A DNA stretch of 8,337 bases from assembly GCA_016872125.1 (NCBI GenBank), contig VHBD01000056.1, positions 1 to 8,337 on the forward strand, written 5' to 3'. This document shows, one piece after another, positions 1-7,581 of this stretch; positions within the stretch are counted from its first letter, which is position 1; every line of letters starts with the position of its first letter. The notes under the pieces were generated by a model that saw nothing but the letters and a program-made list of their open reading frames with translations, was not told where the DNA came from and ran no database searches. Origin of the DNA: Sphingomonadales bacterium. Lineage in GTDB: Bacteria > Bacteroidota > Bacteroidia > UBA7662. Made by a program: the position numbers and the translations under genes.

Positions 1-661
1 CAAGACCCCAAAAGTTAATCTTCCCGGAGAGGATATTCTCGGGAATTATACCATTCCCCAAAGTGGACAAATCGAGGGTTGGGGCGTAACGAATACTCAG
101 TTCAGTGTTCTTGACCAAGCCAACATTGGCCTGTACATAAGGGGCAAAGGTCATGGACAAACCCAAACCTTGGAAAATATCACCCAAGGCGGGATATTCA
201 ATCGGCCTCACACCTCCTGGACTCAAGGAATCCTGAATGGTACCCGTAACAACCCATTGTGGGGAAATCGCACTGCGATCTCCTGCGACAGTAGGGACTG
301 CATTGGGATTGCCTCCAACGGCTTTGAGAGTGGTCAACTGCAGCGTGGCTGGATCAAAGAATTTGTGTTGATCCGGTATTTGAATCATCGTCACCCCTGC
401 TTGGACATTCAAGCGCAGGGTCTTGAGGGAATTTGCGGTATTGAACCAATTTTGCCCCAAGGCCATCGAAAAACCTTGGCCCATCGGGGACATGTACGCG
501 ACAAGAAGTTTGTTGGCGTCCTCCTTACCACCGGCAAGAATAGCCAAGGCATCATCCTGGGCCATGGCCTGAGGGGCCTGCATCAAGAACCCCAGCAATC
601 CAAGAAGCCCTATCAAAGAACCCCTACACGTTTTGAAATGGTGCAAATTGTATGAAATCAT
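1..661 (-). CDS. Secreted outer-membrane-type protein, DUF6588-like (3' end outside window)
   Basis: This reading frame has no stop from its start to the left edge, so only the first 220 residues are present. It opens with a clear type I signal peptide: a short basic N-region (H-H-F-K-T-C-R), a hydrophobic core at residues 15-28, and a cleavage site after A34 (Q-A-M-A, then Q-D-D). The mature part begins with a helical segment containing EDANKLLVAYMSPMGQGF, then NWFNTA and alternating polar/apolar stretches such as LRLNVQAGVTMIQIP, which suit beta-strands. From memory this wording (ED-A-N-K-L ... Y-SP-G-GF ... WFNTA) matches DUF6588, a Bacteroidota family of predicted outer-membrane barrels of unknown function; no search was run. 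An in-frame ATG two codons upstream (667) is an equally possible start. No strong Shine-Dalgarno is seen. It lies 59 bases after the GT-C-like gene on the same strand, so it may be co-transcribed. Confidence 0.75.
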   Translation of the reverse strand, partial: MISYNLHHFKTCRGSLIGLLGLLGFLMQAPQAMAQDDALAILAGGKEDANKLLVAYMSPMGQGFSMALGQNWFNTANSLKTLRLNVQAGVTMIQIPDQHKFFDPATLQLTTLKAVGGNPNAVPTVAGDRSAISPQWVVTGTIQDSLSPGGVRPIEYPALGDIFQGLGLSMTFAPYVQANVGLVKNTELSIRYAPTLDLSTLGNGIIPENILSGKINFWGL

Positions 662-720
662 AAACATGGCATTTAAATGGTTCTGTAAACTTAAAGGCAA
701 ATACACAGATCTGCCCCAAG
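662..720 (-). other. Short spacer between GT-C-like gene and secreted-protein gene
   Basis: This is the largest gap within the minus-strand group. It holds no terminator-like hairpin with a T-tract, and only a weak -7-like sequence (TGTATTTG on the minus strand) without a matching -33 box. The stretch just before the start is A/T-rich (CATTTAAATG). Co-transcription with the upstream gene is the simpler reading, but an independent promoter is not excluded. Confidence 0.35.
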
Positions 721-2316
721 TCATGGGGATGTATTCCCAAGTTCTTGATAAAGGAGGTTAAGGTTATTGGTTGCCATTGGATCACCTGGCTTAAGGCGTA
801 AGTATTCTTCGAGACTGCGGGCAGAACCTCTTTTGTTGCCTAACTCAAACAAAGCCCTGGCTCGGTTAAAATAGCTGTCTGATAACCCGGTTATGGAAAT
901 TTCCCGTTCAAAAAACCGATTGGCCTCCTGAAATTTTCCGTCTTCCATGGCCAAAAGGCCCATGTAATGATTGACATATTTTTCATTGGAGTCGATGGCG
1001 TAGGCTTTGCTCACGTACTTGCGTGCCTCCTCCAAACCCGGCCTGGGCAGTCCCTCCACGGTATTGCAACGAATCGCGTACATGACGTGGGCGTAAGCCG
1101 AGGACGGAGAATGATCCACCGCATCCTTCCAGAATGCCAACTCATCAGCAAAGATTCCTTTACGTTTAACATTGATTTGCAAAAACCAAAGGAGGGCCAA
1201 ACATGCAAGCACTACCCCCCAACCCTTTGGAAATTGTGTACGGAACAAATTCGAAGAGCCCAGTGCCGCCCATAACCCCAGCGTAGGGACATAGAGCCTG
1301 TGCTCAAAGACTTGATCGTTCAAGCCTCGGGGAACCACCATCGCTGGTAACAACAAAAGCAACCAAAAGGCCAAGCCCCCGACCCACCGTAGTCGATCTT
1401 GAGCAGGCGTCCACCAAACCAAAAAACCAAGAAAACCCAAGGCAATTATTCCCCACTGCCATTCGGTATCTGCCTGCATTGGAAAAACCGACAGATTCAA
1501 CGGCAAAAAGGTTTTGCCCAAATACTGCAAAAGAATTGGGGTCCTTTCCCAAAACAAAACCCACAAATTGGCAAGATCCAGACCTGCCCCTGTTGTTTGA
1601 GCCTCATGTCGACCCCAGGCCCAAAGCCCAAGGGCGGCGAACCAAACCAAGCCCAAAGCGAGCCAGGTTCTGTAGGATTGAGGGAGTCCCTTGAAGGCCC
1701 AAACCAAAACTACCGTAGCCGGCATGACCAGTACCCCTGTTTCTTTGGTCAGCATGGCGGCCAAACCGCAGACACCCCACAAGAGCAACATGACCCATTT
1801 GCCTTGACGCCAATATTGAACCAAGGCCAATAGACCTGAGAAGGTTGCCACACCCAGCAGAGTGTCGTTCCGACCTGGAATCCAAGCCACAGCCTGGCTC
1901 AGAGCAGGATGAACCGCATAGAGCAACCCAAGAACCCAGGCGCTCCACATTGGAAGTCCCAGGGAGCATAAGGCCACAAAAAGCAAAACGCAAGAAGCCA
2001 GGTGCAAGCGGACATTGGTTCGCAAATACCCCTCCAACTTCAGTTGATGCGAACGGGCATCGGCCGCAAAACTCCATAACAAAAGTGGGCGGTAATAGCT
2101 GTCACCTTTCTCGCGAAAGACCCCACGGGTCAGTGCTTTGGAATATGCGGATTTATCTTTGTTGACCGCATAATTTTCTTCGATGAAAATAGAATCATCC
2201 AAGCGAGTTAACCTTTGGCTGGGAACATCGCGGTAAACCCAGCCAGCGAACAAGGCTAAGCATCCAGCCAAAATCCATTGAACATAAGGTTGTTGGGGTA
2301 AGGAAAAGTTTTTCAT
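721..2316 (-). CDS. Polytopic GT-C-like glycosyltransferase with C-terminal TPR repeats (TMTC-like)
   Basis: This 531-residue protein is a predicted integral membrane enzyme. It has about ten hydrophobic segments between residues 12 and 380, then a soluble tail. Landmarks shared with TMTC/PMT-type GT-C proteins are, in order: an acidic pair D40-D41 in the first external loop, YYRPLLLW (74-81), H105, an HP pair (136-137) leading to AWIPGRND (144-151), a TKE motif (190-192), LPLNLSVFP (271-279) and EHRLYVPTLGL (338-348). In GT-C enzymes the first-loop acidic residues are usually catalytic, and the donor is a polyprenyl-phosphate sugar. Residues 405-525 look like about three TPR-type helix pairs (for example NHYMGLLAMEDGKFQEANRF). 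A likely role is transfer of a lipid-linked sugar to protein or glycan on the periplasmic side, but neither donor nor acceptor can be read from sequence. The ATG follows the GT9 stop by only three bases, which strongly implies one operon and coupled translation. Confidence 0.72.
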   Translation of the reverse strand: MKNFSLPQQPYVQWILAGCLALFAGWVYRDVPSQRLTRLDDSIFIEENYAVNKDKSAYSKALTRGVFREKGDSYYRPLLLWSFAADARSHQLKLEGYLRTNVRLHLASCVLLFVALCSLGLPMWSAWVLGLLYAVHPALSQAVAWIPGRNDTLLGVATFSGLLALVQYWRQGKWVMLLLWGVCGLAAMLTKETGVLVMPATVVLVWAFKGLPQSYRTWLALGLVWFAALGLWAWGRHEAQTTGAGLDLANLWVLFWERTPILLQYLGKTFLPLNLSVFPMQADTEWQWGIIALGFLGFLVWWTPAQDRLRWVGGLAFWLLLLLPAMVVPRGLNDQVFEHRLYVPTLGLWAALGSSNLFRTQFPKGWGVVLACLALLWFLQINVKRKGIFADELAFWKDAVDHSPSSAYAHVMYAIRCNTVEGLPRPGLEEARKYVSKAYAIDSNEKYVNHYMGLLAMEDGKFQEANRFFEREISITGLSDSYFNRARALFELGNKRGSARSLEEYLRLKPGDPMATNNLNLLYQELGNTSP

Positions 2317-2319
2317 TTT

Positions 2320-3444
2320 TCAATCGAAAAAAAACAAATCATGCACAGCCTTCATCACTTCATCCACCGTAATTCGATTCATGCATGGATTATCCGGGTG
2401 AACGCATCGGATTTGACCGCAGGGATTGCAGGGTAACTTGATGTGCAATGCTCTGAAATTATGGGCTTTGGGTGAAAAGATTTCGGGCTCTCCCGGCCCA
2501 AAAAGCCCCACGGTAGGACAGCCGGTGGCCGAGGCCAAATGCATGGGCCCGCTTTCGTTGCCCACCATCAGCGAGGCCCGCGCCAGCAGGGGGATCAAAT
2601 AACGAATTGGGCGGCCCTCCATGTAGGTAAAGGTTTCGAAATTTAACTTTTCTTGGATGCGATCCACATCCATCCGCTCTTCGGGAGTCCCTACAAACAC
2701 AATATCTAATTGAAATTCCTCGTGCAGGCGGTGGGCCAAATCTGCCCAACCCTGAAGCGACCATCTCCGTAACAATTTCCTTGCCCCAGCATGAAAGACC
2801 ACATATTTCCCTAGATCCAATCGTTGTTTGAACAAATTGATTTCGGCCACCGCTTGCGGATCGTCTCCATGCAAGAGGGCGCCCGAGCCTTCTGGGGTCT
2901 CAGGTTGGCCTTTTGTTTTGAATCGCGTGATGGCTTCGATGTTCCCATTCAGCAAAGGTGCCGCGATCCTTAGGTTAATATCCCATTCGTGGAGTTGAGA
3001 TTGGCCGCTGAGGCGCCGCCACAGGCGTATGCTCCCACGATCACGGCGACCTTGGGGCCATGTCCTCAGGGCATAAAGGAGGGTTTGCCAATTCCCCCTG
3101 CATTCCAGAACCCAATGGTAATGCTCCTTGGGTGCAGGCGCATCCCCGGTCCAAATGGTGTTCACCAAGCCCTGCGGCGCCAACCAATCCTTGTGGAGGG
3201 GTTTGCACCACAGGTCCACCGCGGCGAGCGGGTTCTCCTGCCGTATCGCATGGAGCAGGGGCAAGGTGGTGACCATATCCCCCAATTCATCCATCCGAAT
3301 GACCAAAATCCGGGTAGAAACCCCTGCTGAGGCGCCTTTTTGGCCTCGGCTCCTCCATGTTGGGAGTCGGCGGATCCAAGAGGCCAAGCCCCATAAGACC
3401 CCTACAAGGGCAGAAACCACGAAGTACAGCCTTTCATTGCGCAT
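2320..3444 (-). CDS. Glycosyltransferase family 9 protein (heptosyltransferase-like)
   Basis: The enzyme is predicted to transfer a sugar, typically ADP-heptose in this family, onto a lipid-linked or LPS-core acceptor at the cytoplasmic face. The GT9 signature is clear: ILVIRMDELGDMVTTLPLL at the start of the N-terminal Rossmann domain, VVFHAGA followed by RRWSLQGWADLAHRL, VFVGTPEE, and the donor-binding GNESGPMHLASATGCPTVGL with LFGPGEPEIFSP. A four-cysteine tail (LPCNPCGQIRC ... NPC) is also common in GT9 proteins. Unusually, a hydrophobic segment (YFVVSALVGVLWGLASW) precedes the domain and is followed by a basic stretch (RRLPTWRSRGQKG), suggesting an N-terminal membrane anchor. I chose the ATG at 3444 (374 residues, MRNERLYF); a GTG at 3471 would add nine residues but leave only 31 bases before the divergent gene. 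The sugar specificity is not determinable here. Confidence 0.85.
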   Translation of the reverse strand: MRNERLYFVVSALVGVLWGLASWIRRLPTWRSRGQKGASAGVSTRILVIRMDELGDMVTTLPLLHAIRQENPLAAVDLWCKPLHKDWLAPQGLVNTIWTGDAPAPKEHYHWVLECRGNWQTLLYALRTWPQGRRDRGSIRLWRRLSGQSQLHEWDINLRIAAPLLNGNIEAITRFKTKGQPETPEGSGALLHGDDPQAVAEINLFKQRLDLGKYVVFHAGARKLLRRWSLQGWADLAHRLHEEFQLDIVFVGTPEERMDVDRIQEKLNFETFTYMEGRPIRYLIPLLARASLMVGNESGPMHLASATGCPTVGLFGPGEPEIFSPKAHNFRALHIKLPCNPCGQIRCVHPDNPCMNRITVDEVMKAVHDLFFFD

Positions 3445-3502
3445 GGTACTGCAAATCTGAGCATAAACCACGCTTCTGCGGAATACCCCTAATTTTGAGG
3501 AC
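3445..3502. promoter_or_regulatory. Divergent intergenic spacer, presumed back-to-back promoters
   Basis: This is the only place where the two operons face away from each other, so promoters for both should lie here or just inside the flanking genes. On the plus strand TAATTTTG (3490-3497) fits the Bacteroidota -7 consensus TAnnTTTG exactly, but no TTG-type -33 box is found at the usual distance. On the minus strand CAGATTTG, just before the GT9 ATG, matches the -7 box with one mismatch and likewise lacks a -33 box. The promoter role is inferred mainly from gene orientation. Confidence 0.35.
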
Positions 3503-4945
3503 GTGGCTTACTCCTTTTACCGCAACTCCCTTGCCATCTGGCTATCCAATGCCTTGGTGAAACCCTTGTGGATCCTGTGGATTGATCGAAGCATCCAAAA
3601 CCAAGTAGGCCCTGAAGCCTACGGCGGCTATTACCAATGGTTCAACCTCTCCTTGTTGCTTGCCGTTTTGCTGGATGGGGGCATGGCGAATTTTTGGAAT
3701 CAACGGATTGCTTCGGGAACATTCAGGCAAGTGGAGATGGCTCAATTACTCCGGCTCAAAGGGGCTTTGTGGGGCTTGTACATGGTGGGCACGATGGGTA
3801 TCGCGGCAGGCCTTGGCTATGAAAGTAGCTCATTGTTATGGATCGCTCTACTCGGTTTTCTCCAAGGACTCATGTTCCTCAATTTATTGTGGAGAGCAGG
3901 TCTTGCAGGTCAACAAAAATTCGTCTTGGAAGGAATTTTAAGTGCGGGTGACAAGGCGATCATGATTTTGCTCTCTCTTCCCTTGCTGCAAGGCAAAGCG
4001 TATTGGACCGGTAATATCCTTCATGATTTTGTGATTATTCAAATCATTGGCGCATTGATCATTACACTAATTTCTGCCTTCATTTACCGCTCCAAAACGA
4101 AACCAACGGGTAATTCAACTCCACCTTCGTCTTTGGCCGAAGAGACAGGACCTTCTACCGAAAAATTATGGTGGCAAACCTGGCTTCCCTTTGGAGTATT
4201 GGGATTGATCATGACGGCATATTTCCGCTTGGACGTCGTGCTCTTACGCGAATGGGGACAAGGGGGAGCCATCGACCAAGGATGGTATGCTGCATCGTAT
4301 CGATTGTTGGATGCGGGCTTGATGCTCCCTTTGCTGTTGGGTTCCATGTGGGTTGGCCGATTTGCCTTTCTTGAGCGCAATCTGGAGCAAATTCATCAAT
4401 TGCTGAACCAGTCCGCCTCCCTTTTGATTGGTATCGGTTTGGCGGGGATGTTTATTGTTTTGCCCCACCTGCAAGAATGGATGGCCTGGTGGTACCCGGC
4501 ATCGGTATCTTCGAAGCCGGTTCACTTTATTCTCGGCTGGCACCTCCTCGCCTTCCTGCCGATGGGGCTTAATGTGCTGTTGGGATCCTTGCTCACCGCT
4601 CACCGAGCCTTTGGCCGATTAATTCCCCTTCACTTGCTCGCTCTTTTGCTTCATATCGTCTTGTTACGCCTATGGGTAACGGAATCGGGGGCCGTTGGTG
4701 CCGCCAAAGCCTGCGCAGTCACCCATTCTCTGGTCATGATCGCCCAATGGGCCCTGGTCAGCGTGGAATACCAATGGAAACCCTGGAGGTATTTATGGAA
4801 ACCCATCATCGCCTTATTGGGCATTGGCTTTACGGCTGTTATTGCCTTTGCCTTCATGAGCTCCTCTTGGGGGAAATGGCTAGAAGGTCTTGTGACCGGT
4901 CTTGGTATGGCCTTGGGCTGGGGCTGGATCTTCACGAAAAACTAA
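3503..4945 (+). CDS. Wzx-like polysaccharide flippase (MATE/MOP superfamily)
   Basis: A 480-residue, very hydrophobic protein with about 12-14 predicted membrane helices, the usual size and shape of Wzx/RfbX lipid-linked oligosaccharide flippases. It would move undecaprenyl-linked glycan units from the cytoplasmic to the periplasmic leaflet. Family-like features are an N-terminal helix pair with VGPEAYGGYYQW (35-46), a cytoplasmic hydrophilic linker (about 196-222) dividing the two halves, and the second-half opening FRLDVVLLREWG followed by QGWYAASYRLLDAGLMLP (241-276), close to the R-x-D ... G-Y-A-A-x-R-L pattern of MOP flippases. The start is a GTG; no in-frame ATG lies nearby and GAGG at 3497-3500 sits too close to be an ideal ribosome site. 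It leads the plus-strand trio, 34 bases before the chain-length gene. Substrate identity cannot be inferred from sequence because Wzx proteins diverge strongly. Confidence 0.82.
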   Translation: MAYSFYRNSLAIWLSNALVKPLWILWIDRSIQNQVGPEAYGGYYQWFNLSLLLAVLLDGGMANFWNQRIASGTFRQVEMAQLLRLKGALWGLYMVGTMGIAAGLGYESSSLLWIALLGFLQGLMFLNLLWRAGLAGQQKFVLEGILSAGDKAIMILLSLPLLQGKAYWTGNILHDFVIIQIIGALIITLISAFIYRSKTKPTGNSTPPSSLAEETGPSTEKLWWQTWLPFGVLGLIMTAYFRLDVVLLREWGQGGAIDQGWYAASYRLLDAGLMLPLLLGSMWVGRFAFLERNLEQIHQLLNQSASLLIGIGLAGMFIVLPHLQEWMAWWYPASVSSKPVHFILGWHLLAFLPMGLNVLLGSLLTAHRAFGRLIPLHLLALLLHIVLLRLWVTESGAVGAAKACAVTHSLVMIAQWALVSVEYQWKPWRYLWKPIIALLGIGFTAVIAFAFMSSSWGKWLEGLVTGLGMALGWGWIFTKN

Positions 4946-4979
4946 CGTTTGACCTAATTTTAAACCTTTGAACCTGTTT

Positions 4980-6083
4980 ATGAACCAGTCCCAATCCGAA
5001 TTTGATTCTTCCGGTGTTTTTGCCTTCGTGTGGCAGTTCCGTGTCCTTTTGTTGATCGCCGGTTTAAGCGGTTCGGTTTTGGGCATTGTTTTCTCCTCGT
5101 CCTGGTTTATTACTCCTCTCTATGAGTCCAAGGTGATCTTCTATCCGGCCACTGTGAATTCCATTTCCAAGGCCCTGCTTTCGGATAACCCATCAGACAA
5201 AACCGATGTTATGGAATTTGGGGCCGAAGAGCAAAGCGATCAGCTGATTCAAATTTTGTATTCGGATGAAATTCGGGACAGCGTGATTCGACGCTTTCGC
5301 CTCATGGAACATTATGAAATCCCCGAAGACGCAGCCTTTCGAAACACCCGTTTGAACAAGAAATACGACAAGCTGATTCAGTTCAAAAGAACCGAATACA
5401 TGTCCGTAGAAATCACGGTTCGCGACAAAGACCCTCGCATGGCGGCCGATATTGCCAACACCATCGCCTCCCTGCTGGACCTCACCAAAAATAAAATTCA
5501 ACGCGAACAAGCGGAGAAGTCTTTTCAAATTGTTCAAACACAATACGAATCCAAGAAGGCCTGGATAGAGCGTTTAAACGATTCCTTGAATTTCTTTCGT
5601 TCCCAAGGCATTTTTGATTATGATTTGCAGACGAATCATCTCACAGAGCTGCAAGTACAATCCTCGTCAGCCAAAGCGGAAGCTCAAGGTAAATTGAATA
5701 TCCTTCGGCAACTGAAAGTCCCCGAAAGCGATACCGCGATTATCAACAACATGGCCCGCCTGAAGGGCAGTGAGGCCTCGCTCCTGGATTTGAATCGCCA
5801 ACTGAAAAGCCTCGAACGCTACGGTGGGGCCTACAATTCCGTCAAAGAACAGCTCGAAAAAGAAAACGAAGAATTGGTCAAAATCAGAATCCGTTACGAT
5901 CGTTCAAGGGTGGACCTCGAAGAAGTCTTGCCAGTCAAGTTCCTGGTAAATTCAGCGAGACCCGCCGAAAAGAAGGTGTACCCTATCCGATGGCTGGTGG
6001 TGGTTTTGTCCGGCACAGGATCCTTGCTTCTTGCCGCTTTGTCCATGGTTGTTCTGCAGAATATTCGGGCGTATCGCGGTTGA
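4980..6083 (+). CDS. Wzz-like chain-length determinant (polysaccharide co-polymerase)
   Basis: The 367-residue protein has the two-helix topology of polysaccharide co-polymerases: a short cytoplasmic N-terminus, a first membrane helix at about residues 20-42, a long periplasmic domain, and a second helix at about 338-361 ending in a short basic tail (QNIRAYRG). Typical Wzz features are ITPLYESKVIFYP just after the first helix, DPRMAADIANTIASLLD, a charged helical region rich in K, E, Q and L (about 170-315) likely to form a coiled coil, and the proline-containing run ARPAEKKVYPIRW entering the second helix. There is no Walker A/B or tyrosine-rich tail, so it is not fused to a BY-kinase. It would control the modal length of polymer made by the neighbouring Wzy-like protein. 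I chose the ATG at 4980; a TTG at 4968 would add four residues. Confidence 0.83.
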   Translation: MNQSQSEFDSSGVFAFVWQFRVLLLIAGLSGSVLGIVFSSSWFITPLYESKVIFYPATVNSISKALLSDNPSDKTDVMEFGAEEQSDQLIQILYSDEIRDSVIRRFRLMEHYEIPEDAAFRNTRLNKKYDKLIQFKRTEYMSVEITVRDKDPRMAADIANTIASLLDLTKNKIQREQAEKSFQIVQTQYESKKAWIERLNDSLNFFRSQGIFDYDLQTNHLTELQVQSSSAKAEAQGKLNILRQLKVPESDTAIINNMARLKGSEASLLDLNRQLKSLERYGGAYNSVKEQLEKENEELVKIRIRYDRSRVDLEEVLPVKFLVNSARPAEKKVYPIRWLVVVLSGTGSLLLAALSMVVLQNIRAYRG

Positions 6084-6090
6084 TCCATCC

Positions 6091-7581
6091 TTGCTATCGT
6101 TGAAGAATCCGGATCCAGGCCTTTTGCACAATGCGGGAAAGACCCCGTGGTTCATCACGGCCATCGTGGGCGTTGTTTGGGCTTTGGCTTTGGCCGTTGG
6201 CCTGTATGCTGAACAATGGTGGGTTTTGCTTTTGCCCTTTGGGTTGGGATTGGTTATGCTTGTGGTGTGCCGAATGGATTGGGCGCTCTACGCTTTGTCC
6301 ATGCTCACTCCTCTGAGCGTTCTGATTGACGACCCTTCCCTGGGTTTTGCCATTCAAATACCCACGGACCCCTTGATGATTCTGATCAGCGGGGCCTTGC
6401 TTGCACGTTGGATGCTCCTTGAACCCCCTTCATCGGTAATTCTACGAAACCCCATCACGGTATGCATCCTTTTGTGGATGCTGTGGATGATCTATATCAT
6501 TCCAGCCTCTTCACAACCCTTGGTTTCGTTCAAATTTGTCCTTTCCAATGCGTGGAAAATAATCCCTTGCTATTTCGGATCCATCATGCTTTTTCGGGTA
6601 GGCGATCGTGCTCTGCGCTTCTGGTGGCTCTATCTCTTACCCTTCACCTTTGTGGCCATATGGAGCCTGTGGCACCATGCAGAGGATGGATTTACCAAAG
6701 AAGCGAGCTACTGGGCATCGGAACCCTTTGTGATCAATCATGGAATTTATGGGGCGATGCTGGGCTTCTTGATCCCCTTGGTGACCTTACACCTCGTTCG
6801 TCCCCAGGCCTTCCTCCGTCTGGTCTGGATTCGTCCGCTCCTTTTGGCGCTGCTTGTGGTCTTGGTCATCGCGGTGATCATGAGTTATACCCGGGCGGCC
6901 TGGGTAAGCCTTGCGGCGGCCCTTGCTTTTTATGTATTGTTACAGCTTAAGATTCAGTTTCGATGGCTGATGTTGCTGGCGGTTATCGCCAGTACCCTGA
7001 TTGCCTTGAACAGCGGCCCTTTGCTCATGTACCTGATGCGGAACAAAACTGATTCGCAGGATCGACTTGACAAACATTTGGAATCCATCTCCAATGTGCG
7101 CAGCGATGCCTCCAATCTCGAAAGGCTCAACCGTTGGGCTTCCGGATTACGGATGTTCTCGGAAAGACCATGGCTGGGATGGGGACCTGGAACGTACATG
7201 ATGGAATACGCCCCCTTCCAAAATCCCTACGAAAAAACCATTATAAGCACCAACAATGCCGATGTGGGGGGTATTCATTCGGAGTATTTTGGCCCTTTGG
7301 TCGAATCCGGTATTCCCGGTTTTCTTTGTTTTGTGGGCATCCTCCTTGCCTCCCTTCAGCGTGGTATGTCATTATGGTACAGGCTCAAAGAGCCGAATCA
7401 GCAACGGGACCGCCTCCTTCTCCTCTGCGCCATGTTGGGTTTGGTAACCTATTATACGCACGGTTTTCTTAACAATTATTTAGATATGGACAAAACAGCC
7501 TTGCTGTTTTGGTCAAGCCTTGGATTGATTACCGCAATGGATAGGCGTTACCCCTTTGATCAACGAGGCGTATCCCAATAG
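6091..7581 (+). CDS. O-antigen polymerase/ligase family membrane protein (Wzy/WaaL type)
   Basis: This protein of about 496 residues has roughly 12 predicted membrane helices and one large periplasmic loop, the architecture of Wzy_C/WaaL enzymes. These polymerise undecaprenyl-linked repeats or ligate them to lipid A-core. Visible signature pieces are MSYTRAAWVSLAAAL (about residues 264-278), LERLNRWASGLRMFSERPWLG in the loop followed by GWGPGTY, and GGIHSEYFGPLVESGIPG (about 393-410), whose H and the NRW arginine are the kind of conserved loop residues reported in WaaL/Wzy. Polymerase and ligase cannot be told apart by motif alone; adjacency to Wzx and Wzz favours polymerase. No ATG fits the N-terminus: TTG at 6091, seven bases after the Wzz stop, is my choice, with TTG at 6100 and an upstream TTG at 6031 (overlapping Wzz) as alternatives. 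Its 3' end overlaps the opposing permease gene. Confidence 0.8.
   Translation: MLSLKNPDPGLLHNAGKTPWFITAIVGVVWALALAVGLYAEQWWVLLLPFGLGLVMLVVCRMDWALYALSMLTPLSVLIDDPSLGFAIQIPTDPLMILISGALLARWMLLEPPSSVILRNPITVCILLWMLWMIYIIPASSQPLVSFKFVLSNAWKIIPCYFGSIMLFRVGDRALRFWWLYLLPFTFVAIWSLWHHAEDGFTKEASYWASEPFVINHGIYGAMLGFLIPLVTLHLVRPQAFLRLVWIRPLLLALLVVLVIAVIMSYTRAAWVSLAAALAFYVLLQLKIQFRWLMLLAVIASTLIALNSGPLLMYLMRNKTDSQDRLDKHLESISNVRSDASNLERLNRWASGLRMFSERPWLGWGPGTYMMEYAPFQNPYEKTIISTNNADVGGIHSEYFGPLVESGIPGFLCFVGILLASLQRGMSLWYRLKEPNQQRDRLLLLCAMLGLVTYYTHGFLNNYLDMDKTALLFWSSLGLITAMDRRYPFDQRGVSQ

Noticed and set aside
170..655. Open frame of 161 codons on the plus strand
   Set aside because: It lies wholly antisense to the secreted-protein gene, starts at TTG, and its composition is that of a reverse-strand shadow. 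The minus strand carries a signal peptide and family-like motifs.
662..720. Bacteroidota promoter before the secreted-protein gene
   Set aside because: The only -7-like sequence (TGTATTTG) has a mismatch and no TTG at a suitable distance, so it is not listed as a promoter.
1399..2165. Plus-strand and minus-strand open frames of 106-157 codons inside the GT-C-like gene
   Set aside because: Products are rich in P, K, Q, G and R with no recognisable domain, as expected from other frames of a Leu/Trp-rich membrane protein.
2989..3460. Overlapping plus-strand open frames (70-113 codons) opposite the GT9 gene
   Set aside because: The minus-strand GT9 frame contains all expected family motifs; these frames have none.
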